Positions 26,942 through 38,850 of a stretch of DNA of 64,000 nucleotides are shown here, piece by piece. The position numbers and the translations under genes were made by a program. Location of the stretch: positions 62,001 through 126,000 of the forward strand of contig NZ_WNXZ01000001.1 of NCBI RefSeq assembly GCF_009733845.1, in the 5' to 3' direction. The notes under the pieces are model-generated. The model ran no database searches, was not told where the DNA came from, and saw only the letters and a list, made by a program, of their open reading frames with translations. The DNA is from Pseudactinotalea terrae (GTDB taxonomy: Bacteria; Actinomycetota; Actinomycetes; Actinomycetales; Beutenbergiaceae). Numbering within the stretch: position 1 is the first letter of the stretch; each line of letters opens with the position of its first letter.

Positions 26942-27340
26942 TCAGGGCGCGGCAGACAGGACCGCCGTCACCGCCGCACCGGGCCAGACGATGAACCACG
27001 CGAGCGATCTGGCCATCAGGCAGCCGCCGCGGTGCCCGACCCGGACGAGGACCAGCAGAGCCACGAGGTAGCTCAGCGGGATCAGGCCGAGCACCACGGC
27101 CCGGGCGACCGGTTGGTCGGCGAGCGGCTCCGACAGCGCGACCGCCACCACGAACGCGTAGATCACCAGGGTGATCAGCGGCGAGACCACGCCGATCCAG
27201 ATCCCGTGCCCGATGCCGCGCCCCTGGAACCACGGCCGCACCCGCTGGCCGCAGGGGCACAGGCGCCATCCCGGGGGCAGCGGCTCGGCGGTGGGTGCCG
27301 GCGCGGTCGCCCCGTAGGGCAGGTGCGCGTCGCCGCCCAT
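26942..27340 (-). CDS. Small membrane protein with CPCG motif
   Basis: A 132-residue protein. A short N-terminus with WRLCPCGQRVRPWF is followed by three hydrophobic helices (about 50-75, 80-100, 110-130). The Cys pair might bind metal, but only two Cys are present in that segment. Its ATG overlaps the stop of the upstream PQQ-propeller gene (TGATG), so the two are coupled and may act together at the membrane. Family unknown. Confidence 0.65.
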   Translation of the reverse strand: MGGDAHLPYGATAPAPTAEPLPPGWRLCPCGQRVRPWFQGRGIGHGIWIGVVSPLITLVIYAFVVAVALSEPLADQPVARAVVLGLIPLSYLVALLVLVRVGHRGGCLMARSLAWFIVWPGAAVTAVLSAAP

Positions 27341-28977
27341 CAGGGGACCTCCATGACACCGATCTCGTACCCGGTCGAGACGAGGAGCCCGTCGATGCCC
27401 GCGAGCTGGTCCCCGGTGTTGCGCTGCGTCCACAGGAGCTCGCCGCTCGCGAGGTCGAGCCCGGCGGCGTGGGTGCCGGCGTCGATGACGGCGACCTCCC
27501 CGACCTGGACGACGGAGAAGACGTAGCCGTCGCCCTCGAGCGGCCTGGTCCACAGCTGTGCGCCGGTGACCGGGTCGAGCGCCACGAGCACGGCGTCGCC
27601 CGCCACGATCGTGGCATCCGCCAGCGTGTATGCCGAGGGCGGCAGCACGATCCCGCTCCAGGTGCCCGGCTGCTGGGTGAACCGGTACGTCGCCGGGCCG
27701 GCGATCTGGCCGGTCTCCCAGTCCACCGGGACGATCTCGAACTGGTTCGTGACCGGCTCGGTGATCGCCACGGGTCGCGCGTCGGAGCGATCCTCGGGGA
27801 CGGTGAGCCGAGCGCCGGGCAGCGACCAGGTGATCGTGCCGTCGAGGGCGTGCCGATGCAGGCCGTCGTCGTCCTGGCAGAGATAGTGGTCACCCTGCGC
27901 CGTGCCTGCCCTGCAGTGGTGGACAAGGACCGGACCGGTGACGGGATCGATGATCGCCGCGCCGGGAGTGGCCCAGAGCATCACCAGGCCATCGTCGAGA
28001 TCACGCCAGCGTGGACGCTCCAGCACCGGGTCGCCGTCGGAGTCGTAGACGTGCGAGAACAGCAGCTCGGCGGAGTCGAGGTCGGCGACGTCGATGCTCC
28101 ACAGCTCGGTGCCGTCGGGCGCGAAGCCGGCCATCTCGGCATGGGGTGCCGGATCGGCGGGGCCCACCGCGACCAGCCCCTCGGCGGTCGCGTGCACCGT
28201 CTGGACCTCCCGCAGCGAGGTCTCGACCGTGACGGTGTCCTCACCGGTGGCGATCTCGATCTGGTGGTACACCCAGGTCCCGCCGTCCTCGTGCAGACAC
28301 CGGAGCGCCCCGTCGAAGGCGTGGTCCGCGCACAGGACCCCGGGCAGCGGCCGCTCCCACAGGACCCCGCCGTCGGCGGGGTCGAGCGCGGCGATGCCGG
28401 CGGTGCGCCACCCGGAGCCGCTCTCGGTCTGCCAGGCGACCACCCACGCGTCGTCGGCCACGATGATCTGAGGTCCGGTGAAGGCACCGTCGGGGTTGCG
28501 GGCGAACTCGTCGCCGTCCTCGGGCTCGGTGAGGTCCTCCGGCCCGAGCAGCCACACCGCGGCCATGTCCGGCACGTCCCCGGTGGTGCTTCCCACGGGG
28601 GGCGGATCCTCATCGCCCCCGAGCCTGCTGACCGCGGCTCCGACGAGCTGGACGACGATCAGCAGCGCGAAGGCGCCCACGAGGATCCACGAGGACCGGG
28701 AGCGGCGTGCGGGCCGTGCCGGAGTCGGTCGAGCTGTCGAGAACGGTGCCGATGGCGCGGGCGGGTGGTGACCGCCGGCCGGCCCGGCTGGTGCGGACGG
28801 ACCATGCCTGCTCGGCGTCGATGCCGGTTGCTGCGGGCGCTCGCCGTCATCCATCTCGACCGAGTACGGCTGCGGGGCGGTGAAGCCCGGAACGGGAGCC
28901 GGGTCATACCCGTCGCCGATACCGTCGTCGGGAGCAGGGTCGCCAGGCCGGAACCGGGCGTCGTCGGGCTCGCTCAT
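27340..28977 (-). CDS. Membrane-anchored PQQ-like beta-propeller protein
   Basis: A 545-residue protein. Residues about 1-95 are disordered and Pro-rich, followed by one transmembrane helix at about 98-122 (SSWILVGAFALLIVVQLVGAA) and an extracytoplasmic region of repeated four-stranded blades such as GIAALDPADGGVLWERPL and VLVALDPVTGAQLWTRPL. Such PQQ-like/BamB-like propellers usually mediate protein contacts and here lack evidence for bound cofactor. Start ATG 28977 is where the acidic N-terminus begins; upstream in-frame sequence overlaps nifS. A paralogue of the same build lies at 42098-43708. Confidence 0.78.
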   Translation of the reverse strand: MSEPDDARFRPGDPAPDDGIGDGYDPAPVPGFTAPQPYSVEMDDGERPQQPASTPSRHGPSAPAGPAGGHHPPAPSAPFSTARPTPARPARRSRSSWILVGAFALLIVVQLVGAAVSRLGGDEDPPPVGSTTGDVPDMAAVWLLGPEDLTEPEDGDEFARNPDGAFTGPQIIVADDAWVVAWQTESGSGWRTAGIAALDPADGGVLWERPLPGVLCADHAFDGALRCLHEDGGTWVYHQIEIATGEDTVTVETSLREVQTVHATAEGLVAVGPADPAPHAEMAGFAPDGTELWSIDVADLDSAELLFSHVYDSDGDPVLERPRWRDLDDGLVMLWATPGAAIIDPVTGPVLVHHCRAGTAQGDHYLCQDDDGLHRHALDGTITWSLPGARLTVPEDRSDARPVAITEPVTNQFEIVPVDWETGQIAGPATYRFTQQPGTWSGIVLPPSAYTLADATIVAGDAVLVALDPVTGAQLWTRPLEGDGYVFSVVQVGEVAVIDAGTHAAGLDLASGELLWTQRNTGDQLAGIDGLLVSTGYEIGVMEVP

Positions 28978-29057
28978 CACCGGGCAGGGTAGCCAGCGCG
29001 CGGGGCCCCGGACCGCGAGCACCGCGGGTACCTCTGCCCGACCTACACTCGGATGTC

Positions 29058-30302
29058 GTGACGGCGACCTATCTCGATCACGCGGCGACCACGGTCGTGC
29101 GCGACGAGGTCGCGCACGCCTACGCCGAGGACCTCCGCCGGCTCGGCAACCCCTCCTCGGTGCACAGCTTCGGCCGCGAGGCACGCCGCGTGCTCGAGGA
29201 GTCGCGCGAGCAGCTCGCCGCCGATCTCGGCGCCCACCCGACCGAGGTGATCTTCACCGCAGGCGGCACCGAGGCGGACAACCTCGCGGTGGTGGGCGGG
29301 TTCCATGCCGCCAGGGGGACGCGACCTGCGGTCGCGATCTCCGCCGTCGAGCATCATGCGGTGCTCGATGCCGCGCACTGGCTCGGCTCGGCGCAGGGGG
29401 CCGAGGTGACCGAGCTCGCGGTCGACCGCGAGGGTGTCCTCGACCTCGATGCCCTGACGGCGTACCTCGCCTCGGCGGCAGAGCGCACCGCGGTGCTCGC
29501 GGTGATGTGGGCGAACAACGAGACCGGCGCGCTGCAGCCCGTGCGGGAGGTCGTCGCTGCCGCCGGTGGCGTCGCCGTGCACACCGACGCGGTGCAGGCG
29601 CTCGGGCACGTGCCGCTCGACTTCGCCGAGATCGGCGTGACCACGCTCGCGCTCTCGGGCCACAAGGTCGGCGCACCGGTGGGCGTGGGCGCGCTGCTCG
29701 CACGGCGCGACGCCGCGCTGGCGCCGGTTCTGCACGGCGGCGGTCAGGAGCGCGGCATCCGCTCCGGGACCCTCGACGCCGCCGGGGCCAGGGCGCTCGC
29801 GCTCGCGGTGCGGCTCGCGGTCGCCGAGCAGGCGAGCGAGCAGGCGCGGCTCGGTGAGCTGCGGGACCGGCTGCAGGCGGGCGTGCTCGCCGCGATCCCG
29901 GAGGTGAGCGCACGATCGGCCGGCGCCGATCGGCTCCCGGGGCACCTGCTGCTCACGATTCCGGGCACCGATGCCGACGCCGTGCTGTTCGGCCTGGACG
30001 CCGCGGGTGTGGCCGCCTCCTCGGGCTCGGCCTGCACCGCCGGTGTCACGCAGCCCTCGCACGTGCTGCTGGCGATGGGCGACGACGTGCGGACGGCGCG
30101 CTCCGCGGTCCGGTTCACGCTGGGCCGGACCACGACCGAGGCCGACATCGACCGGGTGCTCGCGGTGCTGCCCGGTGTGGTCGAGCGCGCCCGCGCCGCG
30201 AACCTGCCCCGACAGGGCGCAAGCGTGACCCGGAGCGGCCAGCCACGCCCTGCCGGCGAGCCTGCGCCCTCCGGGCGTGGACGTGTGGCGGGCGTGCGAT
30301 GA
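29058..30302 (+). CDS. Cysteine desulfurase (NifS/IscS family)
   Basis: A 414-residue PLP enzyme that takes sulfur from cysteine for tRNA thiolation and Fe-S clusters. YLDHAATT start, [50 protein letters not shown] (PLP Lys) and [10 protein letters not shown] (persulfide Cys). A -10 TACACT at 29044-29049 lies 8 nt before the GTG. The ATGA overlap with mnmA indicates that it supplies sulfur for tRNA 2-thiouridine. The last 35 or so residues after RARAANLP are an unusual Pro/Arg/Gly-rich tail encoded by a sequence with crossing inverted repeats. Confidence 0.92.
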   Translation: MTATYLDHAATTVVRDEVAHAYAEDLRRLGNPSSVHSFGREARRVLEESREQLAADLGAHPTEVIFTAGGTEADNLAVVGGFHAARGTRPAVAISAVEHHAVLDAAHWLGSAQGAEVTELAVDREGVLDLDALTAYLASAAERTAVLAVMWANNETGALQPVREVVAAAGGVAVHTDAVQALGHVPLDFAEIGVTTLALSGHKVGAPVGVGALLARRDAALAPVLHGGGQERGIRSGTLDAAGARALALAVRLAVAEQASEQARLGELRDRLQAGVLAAIPEVSARSAGADRLPGHLLLTIPGTDADAVLFGLDAAGVAASSGSACTAGVTQPSHVLLAMGDDVRTARSAVRFTLGRTTTEADIDRVLAVLPGVVERARAANLPRQGASVTRSGQPRPAGEPAPSGRGRVAGVR

Positions 30303-31396
30303 AGGTGCTCGCAGCGCTCTCCGGCGGCGTGGACTCGGCGGTCGCGGCCGCACGTGCGGTCGACGCGGGGCACGAGGTGGTCGGCGTGCACATGGCGCTC
30401 TCGCGCAGCCGCGCTCAGCACCGCAACGGCTCCCGGGGCTGCTGCTCGATCGAGGACGCCTCCGATGCCCGCCGCGCGGCCGATGTCCTCGGTATCCCGT
30501 ACTACGTGTGGGACCTGTCGGAGGAGTTCGAGGACACCGTCGTGGCGGACTTCCTGTCGGAGTACGAGGCCGGCCGCACGCCCAACCCGTGCGTGCGCTG
30601 CAACGAGCACATCAAGTTCGCCGCGCTGCTCGACCGCGGTCTCGCGCTCGGGTTCGACGCGGTGGCCACCGGGCACTACGCACGCATCGTGGACGGCGAG
30701 CACGGGCGCGAGCTGCACCGCGCCGTCGACAGCGCGAAGGACCAGAGCTACGTGCTCGCGGTGATGGGCCGGGAGCGGCTCGAGCGATCGCTGTTCCCGC
30801 TGGGCGACGTGGAGTCCAAGGACGTCGTGCGCGCGGAGGCCGCCGCGCGCGGGCTGTCGGTCTCGGCCAAGCCCGACTCCTACGACATCTGCTTCGTGGC
30901 CGACGGCGACACCCGGGGTTTCCTGGCCGCTCGCCTCGGCGAGCGCCCGGGTGAGATCGTCGACTCCTCGGGCGCCGTCGTCGGGACCCACCAGGGCGCC
31001 TACGGCTTCACGGTCGGCCAGCGCAGGGGCCTCGGGATCACAACACCTGCGAGCGACGGCGCGCCCCGGTACGTGGTCGCGACCGATCCCGCGGCGAACC
31101 GCGTGGTGGTCGGTCCGGCCGCGCTGCTGAGCGTGGACGAGATCACCGGTGGGGACGTCGTCTGGCTCGCGGAGCCCGGACCGTTCCAGGACGTGACCGT
31201 GCAGGTCCGGGCGCACGGCGAACCGGTCGCTGCGACGGTCGAGGTGGACGGCGGCACCCTGGTCGCGCGGCTGGCGACGCCGTTGCGCGGCATCGCCGCC
31301 GGGCAGTCGATCGTGGTCTACCGGGGCACGCGCGTGCTCGGGCAGGCGAGCATCACCTCAGCGGCCCGCGCCGGTGCGGTCGGCGCCGTTCGCTGA
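30299..31396 (+). CDS. mnmA: tRNA-specific 2-thiouridylase
   Basis: A 365-residue enzyme that thiolates U34 of tRNA-Lys, -Glu and -Gln using ATP and sulfur from cysteine desulfurase. PP-loop motif [10 protein letters not shown] at residues 9-18, NPCVRCN with the first catalytic Cys, [14 protein letters not shown] and SYDICFV with the second Cys, then the C-terminal beta domain ([16 protein letters not shown]). Length is normal. Four-base overlap with the desulfurase gene; the small membrane-protein gene after it is convergent. Confidence 0.95.
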   Translation: MKVLAALSGGVDSAVAAARAVDAGHEVVGVHMALSRSRAQHRNGSRGCCSIEDASDARRAADVLGIPYYVWDLSEEFEDTVVADFLSEYEAGRTPNPCVRCNEHIKFAALLDRGLALGFDAVATGHYARIVDGEHGRELHRAVDSAKDQSYVLAVMGRERLERSLFPLGDVESKDVVRAEAAARGLSVSAKPDSYDICFVADGDTRGFLAARLGERPGEIVDSSGAVVGTHQGAYGFTVGQRRGLGITTPASDGAPRYVVATDPAANRVVVGPAALLSVDEITGGDVVWLAEPGPFQDVTVQVRAHGEPVAATVEVDGGTLVARLATPLRGIAAGQSIVVYRGTRVLGQASITSAARAGAVGAVR

Positions 31397-31398
31397 TG

Positions 31399-31847
31399 TC
31401 AGGGGAACGGCAGCCCGAGGAGCTCGTTGCCGAACCACTGGGTCGCGAGCGCGAGGAGGGCGTACCCGAGCAGGAGCACGACGAGCGAGCCTGCCGCGCG
31501 GCGGTTCTTCGCGAGGCTGCCGCCGATGCCGGCGAGCACGAGACCGAAGAACAGCACGGCGAGCGGGACCAGGACCAGCTGGCTGGGCTCGACCTCGCAG
31601 ACGTTCGCGTCGAGCCTGCCCTCCAGGCACAGCATGCGGCCCGCCGCGGCCGCCAGGCCCATCGCGACCGAGAGCAGCAGGCTCAGGTAGCCGAGGAACG
31701 GGGCGAGGGCGCCGAGGGCGCCGGAGCGGTACTGGTTGGTGCGGATGCCGTCGGTTTCCACCGGGGCGAGCGTGGAGACCTGGGTCTGGCTGCCGGTGTT
31801 GAGCCCGTGGACCTCGGGCTGCTTCTGGTTGTAGGGGTCGAAGATGC

Positions 31848-31851
<4 letters not shown>
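31399..31851 (-). CDS. Membrane protein, three to four helices
   Basis: A 150-residue protein. N-terminal 45 residues are hydrophilic (MSIFDPYNQKQPEVHG), followed by hydrophobic helices at about 48-70, 88-112 and 122-142. Its ATG overlaps the stop of the upstream membrane-protein gene (ATGA); the two share a general layout, a hydrophilic or Pro/Gln-rich start with a multi-helix C-terminus. Unrecognised family. It ends 2 bp from the convergent mnmA stop. Confidence 0.65.
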
Positions 31852-34777
<2,926 letters not shown>

Positions 34778-34781
34778 GCTT

Positions 34782-34877
34782 TCAGGCCGTCTCCGCGGTC
34801 GCCAGCATGCCCGCGAGCCCTGGCGTGTCGTTCACACGTGCCACATGCGTGCGCATGACACGGTAGAGGTCGGACAT
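34782..34877 (-). other. Possible 31-codon ORF or gene remnant in the ligA-34946 gap
   Basis: The minus strand reads MSDLYRVMRTHVARVNDTP and on to AETA-stop, 4 bp from the ligA stop and convergent with it. The composition looks protein-like, and the frame stays open upstream (GGAIPPWMSDLY), which would suit the C-terminal end of a lost gene. There is no clear ribosome site. I cannot say whether it is expressed. Confidence 0.25.
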
Positions 34878-34945
34878 CCACGGCGGAATCGCCCCCCCAG
34901 CGGCGCCCACAGAGGTTTCCGGCGCGAGCGACGGATAATGGGCAG

Positions 34946-35356
34946 ATGATCTCCGACGACCTTGCCCGAGCCCTCCGCGATGCCGGGGTGCGGTGGGAGC
35001 CCGCGTCCGGCGACCGGTTCCGCATCGACAAGCAGGCGCTGACCGAGGAGGTCTTCACGGTCTCCGACATGGTGATCGAGGAGCACCGCCACGATCAGGG
35101 CAACTTCTTCGGCTTCAACGGCACCACCGAGTGGGCGCTCGACTCCGTGCCGACCGCCGACACCCTGTGGTTGCCGCGCGAGGATCAGCTGCGCGAGCTC
35201 CTCGGTGCAGCTTTCGTCTCGCTGGCCCGTGACGGCGAGGAGTACCTCGCCACCGCGCAGGTCTACGGCCACGAGCCGATCACCGGGCGCGGCAGCGACG
35301 CCGCCGACGCCTACGCCCTCGCGCTGCTGGAGCTCGTCGGCCTCGCGGTGTCCTGA
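34946..35356 (+). CDS. Conserved hypothetical protein
   Basis: A 136-residue soluble protein: MISDDLARALRDAGVRWEPASGDRF, an acidic middle, FFGFNGTTEWALDSV, WLPREDQLRELLG, then a C-terminal helix. Proteins of this size and pattern occur widely in actinobacteria without known function; some carry the unsupported label pilus assembly protein. A -10 GATAAT (34934-34939) lies 6 nt before the ATG, so the message is probably leaderless. It precedes pxpABC in the same direction. Confidence 0.7.
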   Translation: MISDDLARALRDAGVRWEPASGDRFRIDKQALTEEVFTVSDMVIEEHRHDQGNFFGFNGTTEWALDSVPTADTLWLPREDQLRELLGAAFVSLARDGEEYLATAQVYGHEPITGRGSDAADAYALALLELVGLAVS

Positions 35357-35386
35357 GGGCGCCGGACCAGCGGCAGGATGCTGGAC

Positions 35387-36130
35387 ATGAGGATCGACCT
35401 CAACGCAGACCTCGGCGAAGGCATGGACGACGGAACGGCTGACGCGGCGATGCTCGGCGTCGTCAGCAGTGCCAACGTCGCGTGCGGCGGCCACGCCGGC
35501 GACGGTGCGTCGATGCGGGCGGTGTGCGAGATCGCCGTATCGCGCGGCGTGAGCATCGGGGCGCACGTCTCATATCCGGACGTCTCCGGCTTCGGTCGCG
35601 TCGCCATGGATCTCGCGCCGGACGACCTCCTCGACTCGCTGACCGGCCAGCTCGACAGGCTCACGACGGCGGCCCTCGGCGCGGGTGGTCGGGTCACCTT
35701 CGTGAAACCGCACGGGGCGCTGTACCACCGCGTCGCGGTCGATCCCGAGGTCGCCGAGGTCGTGGTGCGGCTCTGCCGCGGGGCCGGGCTCGCCGTCGTC
35801 GGGCTGCCCGCCTCCGTGGTGCTGCTGCAGGCCGAGGCCGCCGGGCTCGCCACCGTGCCGGAGGCCTTCGCCGACCGCGGCTACCTGCCCGGGGGCGGCC
35901 TGGTGCCCCGCACCGAGACCGGCGCGGTGCTGCACGACCCGCACGAGGTCACGCAGCGCATGGTGGGCCTGGTGCGCGACGGCACGCTCACCGCGGCCGA
36001 CGGCACCTCGGTCCAGGTGACCGCCCGCAGCATCTGCGTGCACTCCGATACCCCGGGCGCGGTCCAGATCGCGCGCTCGGTCCGTGCCGGCCTCGTCGCC
36101 GCCGGCGTTCACATCGTGGCGGCCACGTGA
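35387..36130 (+). CDS. pxpA: 5-oxoprolinase subunit A (LamB/YcsF family)
   Basis: A 247-residue subunit of the three-part ATP-dependent 5-oxoprolinase (PxpABC), which opens pyroglutamate to glutamate. RIDLNADLGEG, VSSANVACGGHAGD, GAHVSYPDVSGFGR, VKPHGALYH and FADRGYLPGGGLVPR are family landmarks. I take ATG 35387 as start since the conserved DLNADLGEG follows directly and AGGA lies 8 bp upstream; ATG 35378 is an alternative. Four-base overlap with pxpB. Confidence 0.93.
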   Translation: MRIDLNADLGEGMDDGTADAAMLGVVSSANVACGGHAGDGASMRAVCEIAVSRGVSIGAHVSYPDVSGFGRVAMDLAPDDLLDSLTGQLDRLTTAALGAGGRVTFVKPHGALYHRVAVDPEVAEVVVRLCRGAGLAVVGLPASVVLLQAEAAGLATVPEAFADRGYLPGGGLVPRTETGAVLHDPHEVTQRMVGLVRDGTLTAADGTSVQVTARSICVHSDTPGAVQIARSVRAGLVAAGVHIVAAT

Positions 36131-36735
36131 GCCGGGTGCTGCCCTCGGGGGAGCGGTCTGTGCTCGTGGAGGTCGACGATGCGGCTGCCGCGCACACGCT
36201 CGCCGGCCACCTGCGCGAGCGCGCCGAGGATCAGGTCGAGGAGATCGTCCCCGGTGCCCGCACCGTGCTGGTCGTGGCCCGCGAGCCCCGCCTGCTACCG
36301 GGGCTGCTGGAGGTGGTGGCGGCGGCCGGGGCATGCGGCCCCGCGGCGAGGGAGCCCACCGAGGTGAGCATCGCCGTCGAGTACGACGGCGATGACCTTG
36401 CCACGGTGGCCCGCCTTACCGGGCTCTCGGTCGAGGAGGTGGTGCGGCGACACAGCCAGGCGCGCTACGTGGTCGAGTTCCTCGGGTTCGCGCCCGGGTT
36501 CGCCTACCTCGCCGGGCTGGACCCGGTGCTGCACCTGCCGCGGCTCGACAGCCCGCGCCCGAGCGTGCCCGCCGGGTCGGTCGCGATAGCCGGTCCCCAC
36601 GCAGCGGTCTACCCACGCTCCTCGCCCGGCGGCTGGCGGTTGCTCGGCCGCACCGACGCGGTGCTGTTCGATGTCGACGCCGACCCGCCCACCCCGCTCG
36701 CCGCGGGCACCGTCGTGCGGTTCGAGCCGCGATGA
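36127..36735 (+). CDS. pxpB: 5-oxoprolinase subunit B (KipI family)
   Basis: A 202-residue protein with an N-terminal alpha/beta domain and a cyclophilin-like C-terminal domain: VEFLGFAPGFAYLAGLDP, VPAGSVAIAGPHAAVYP, SPGGWRLLGRT. In Bacillus the homologue KipI inhibits the sporulation kinase KinA; with PxpA and PxpC it forms 5-oxoprolinase. The GTG start overlaps the pxpA stop, and the stop overlaps the pxpC ATG. Confidence 0.92.
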   Translation: MSRVLPSGERSVLVEVDDAAAAHTLAGHLRERAEDQVEEIVPGARTVLVVAREPRLLPGLLEVVAAAGACGPAAREPTEVSIAVEYDGDDLATVARLTGLSVEEVVRRHSQARYVVEFLGFAPGFAYLAGLDPVLHLPRLDSPRPSVPAGSVAIAGPHAAVYPRSSPGGWRLLGRTDAVLFDVDADPPTPLAAGTVVRFEPR

Positions 36736-37577
36736 TCGAGGTGCTCGAGGTGGGTTCGGCGTTCGTGCAGGACCTGGGGCGGCCGGGCCTGTCGCATCTC
36801 GGCATCTCGCCCTCGGGCGCCGCGGACCGAGCATCGCTGGTGGCCGCGAACCGGGCGCTGGGCAACGACCCCGGGGCTGCCGCGCTCGAGATCGTCGGTC
36901 CTCTCGCGGTGCGCGCCGATGCCGATCTCCTGGTGGCGGTCACCGGTGCGCACGCACCCGTGCTGGTCGACGGCGTGGCCACCGACGCCCGTGTCCTCGC
37001 CGTGGCCTCGGGCTCGGTGGTCACGCTCGGGATGCCGCGCTGGGGGTGGCGCAGCTACCTCGCGGTCCGTGGTGGCATCGACGCGCCGCTGGTGCTCGGA
37101 TCCCGATCCACCGACGTGCTCTCCGGGCTCGGCCCGGCGCCGCTGCAGGTCGGGGACCGGCTCGCGGTCGGACAGGCGACAGGCGCGGTGCCCACGAGCG
37201 AGCCACACCCCGAGGTGATCACTCCGGGACCGCTCGTCATGCTCGATGCCTCGCCCGGCCCACGAGCCGACTGGCTCGCCGACCCCGACGAGCTCTACCG
37301 CAAGCCCTGGCGGGTCTCCGCCCTCGCTGACCGCGTGGGCCTGCGACTCGAGGGAGGACCGCTGACGCGCGCGATCACCGACGAGCTGCCCTCGGAGGGC
37401 GTCGTGACCGGGTCGGTGCAGGTGCCTCCGAACGGTGAGCCCGTGATCCTCGGGCCGGACCACCCGGTCACGGGCGGCTACCCCGTGGTGGCGGTGCTGA
37501 CCGCGGCCGCGTGCGACGCCGTCGCCCAGCTCCGGGCGGGGATCACGGTGCGGTTCCGCCGCAGCGGGCCGCGGTGA
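36732..37577 (+). CDS. pxpC: 5-oxoprolinase subunit C (KipA family, biotin-carboxylase-like fold)
   Basis: A 281-residue partner of PxpB: DLGRPGLSHLGISPSGAADRAS, ANRALGNDPGAAALEI, YLAVRGGID, SRSTDVLSGLG, then SEGVVTGSVQVPPNGEPVILG and DHPVTGGYPVVAV near the end. PxpB and PxpC together activate pyroglutamate, PxpA hydrolyses it. Coupled to pxpB by an ATGA overlap; ends the three-gene operon. Confidence 0.93.
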   Translation: MIEVLEVGSAFVQDLGRPGLSHLGISPSGAADRASLVAANRALGNDPGAAALEIVGPLAVRADADLLVAVTGAHAPVLVDGVATDARVLAVASGSVVTLGMPRWGWRSYLAVRGGIDAPLVLGSRSTDVLSGLGPAPLQVGDRLAVGQATGAVPTSEPHPEVITPGPLVMLDASPGPRADWLADPDELYRKPWRVSALADRVGLRLEGGPLTRAITDELPSEGVVTGSVQVPPNGEPVILGPDHPVTGGYPVVAVLTAAACDAVAQLRAGITVRFRRSGPR

Positions 37578-37601
37578 CGATCCCGTCGACCCAGCCGGGA
37601 G

Positions 37602-37949
37602 CTACAGGCCGGACACCCAGAAGACGCCGTAGCAGACGATGCCGCCGAGGGCGCAGAGGTTGGTGACCTTGCGCGAGGTGTCGAGCGCCCAGGTCACCCC
37701 GACGGCCGCGACGCACAGCCACAACGCCACGCCCGCGCCCTGAGTGATCAGACCGCGGGACCCGGTGTCGCTGTCGAGCGGTCGGATGGCGAACACGACC
37801 GCGAGTGCAGCACCGATGAGAGCCACCACGATCCCGAGCGGGATCCGGAACCGCTGGGCGAACCGCGACATCGGCCGTTCCTCGGGTGTCGGGTCGGTCG
37901 CCGTGCCCTCCTCGGGCTCGTTCTCGGGGCTGGCAGTCATGACGTTCAT
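37602..37949 (-). CDS. Small membrane protein, three helices
   Basis: A 115-residue protein. A hydrophilic, acidic N-terminus (about 1-38) is followed by hydrophobic helices at about 38-58 (IPLGIVVALIGAALAVVFAI), 70-90 and 95-112. No catalytic motif. ATG 37940 is an equally good start, and a GTG-like extension further upstream is possible; no clear ribosome site decides. Convergent with pxpC, divergent from the VOC gene. Confidence 0.6.
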   Translation of the reverse strand: MNVMTASPENEPEEGTATDPTPEERPMSRFAQRFRIPLGIVVALIGAALAVVFAIRPLDSDTGSRGLITQGAGVALWLCVAAVGVTWALDTSRKVTNLCALGGIVCYGVFWVSGL

Positions 37950-38029
37950 CGTAGGTCGAGCCCCGTGCGAACCGGTGCGCACGGGCCGCACCGGTGCGAC
38001 GATGGTCACACCCGAGGAAGGGAACGACG

Positions 38030-38401
38030 ATGGCTCACGGAGACATCACGCACATCGAGATCCCGGTGTCCGACAACGCCCGTGCGAGTGCGTTCTACAG
38101 CTCGCTCTTCGGCTGGGACATCGCGGAGTACCCCGGTGACGAGGGCTACCCGATGTGGCAGGCACCCAACAAGATCAGCGGCGGCGGTCTGACCGCACGC
38201 GAGAACGCCAGCAGCCCGGTCTCCTACGTCGAGGTCGACTCGATCGACGAGACGCTGGCCAAGGTGACAGCAGCCGGCGGCGAGGTCGTCAACGCCAAGA
38301 CGGCGATCAGCGAGACCAGCTGGTCGGCGAGCTTCCGCGACCTCGACGGCAACGAGATCGGCATCTACGAGGGCACCACCAGCGGCGCCGGCGCCGACTG
38401 A
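38030..38401 (+). CDS. VOC (glyoxalase/bleomycin-resistance fold) protein
   Basis: A 123-residue protein with the paired beta-alpha-beta-beta-beta modules of the VOC family: ITHIEIPVSDNARASAFYSSLFGW and YVEVDSIDETLAKVTAAGGEVV, ending in SFRDLDGNEIGIYEGT. Metal-ligand candidates are His near residue 8 and Glu near the end. Substrate unknown. AGGAAGGG before ATG 38030 decides the start. Confidence 0.85.
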   Translation: MAHGDITHIEIPVSDNARASAFYSSLFGWDIAEYPGDEGYPMWQAPNKISGGGLTARENASSPVSYVEVDSIDETLAKVTAAGGEVVNAKTAISETSWSASFRDLDGNEIGIYEGTTSGAGAD

Positions 38402-38415
38402 CGGCAGCTGAGATC

Positions 38416-38488
38416 GCACATCCACGGTGAGTGCACACATCGCACGGTGCGCACTCGCCGTGGATGTGCGCACTCAGCGGGGATGCGC
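38416..38488. repeat. Palindromic three-module intergenic element, family C
   Basis: Three 23-bp modules (core CATCCACGGNGAGTGC): 38416-38438 (+), 38447-38469 (-, 21 of 23 pairs with the first) and 38466-38488 (-, 19 of 23, overlapping the second by 4 bp). It lies between the VOC stop and the gatC promoter and could act as a hairpin terminator. The layout mirrors the family A and B elements. Confidence 0.7.
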
Positions 38489-38537
38489 TCGAGCGGATGA
38501 GCGTGGACGCGCGGCCGGAGGTGCCCGCGGTTCCTCA

Positions 38538-38543
38538 TAGACT
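38538..38543 (+). promoter_or_regulatory. -10 element of gatCAB; leaderless start
   Basis: TAGACT followed by 7 nt (CGCCACC) and the gatC ATG at 38551. There is no Shine-Dalgarno sequence in front of that ATG, in keeping with a transcript starting at the ATG. Confidence 0.5.
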
Positions 38544-38550
38544 CGCCACC

Positions 38551-38850
38551 ATGTCCACGATCGACTCTGCCGAGGTGGTCCGGCTGGCCGGGCTCGCCCG
38601 GATCGACCTCTCCGAGGACGAGGTGACGCGACTGGCCGGCGAGCTGGACGTCATCGTCCAAGCCGTTGCGACCGTCAGCGAGGTGGCCGGGGCCGACGTG
38701 CCCGCCACCAGCCACCCCATCCCGCTGACCAACGTGTTCCGCGACGACGTGCCGGGCGAGACCCTCGACACCGCCGCCGTGCTGTCTCAGGCGCCCGAGG
38801 CGCAGGACGACAAGTTCGCCGTCCCGCAGATCCTGGGTGAGGAAGTATGA
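38551..38850 (+). CDS. gatC: Glu-tRNA(Gln)/Asp-tRNA(Asn) amidotransferase subunit C
   Basis: A 99-residue subunit that wraps around GatA and GatB and stabilises the complex. [28 protein letters not shown] is the family start, and the end [13 protein letters not shown] fits. First gene of gatC-gatA-gatB, each joined by ATGA overlaps, which keeps subunit amounts equal. Confidence 0.93.
   Translation: MSTIDSAEVVRLAGLARIDLSEDEVTRLAGELDVIVQAVATVSEVAGADVPATSHPIPLTNVFRDDVPGETLDTAAVLSQAPEAQDDKFAVPQILGEEV

Noticed and set aside
30299-31396. Alternative reading of the 30354-30764 plus frame as a separate gene
   Set aside because: Shifted frame inside mnmA with Arg/Ala/Thr-rich translation; mnmA motifs are all in the other frame.
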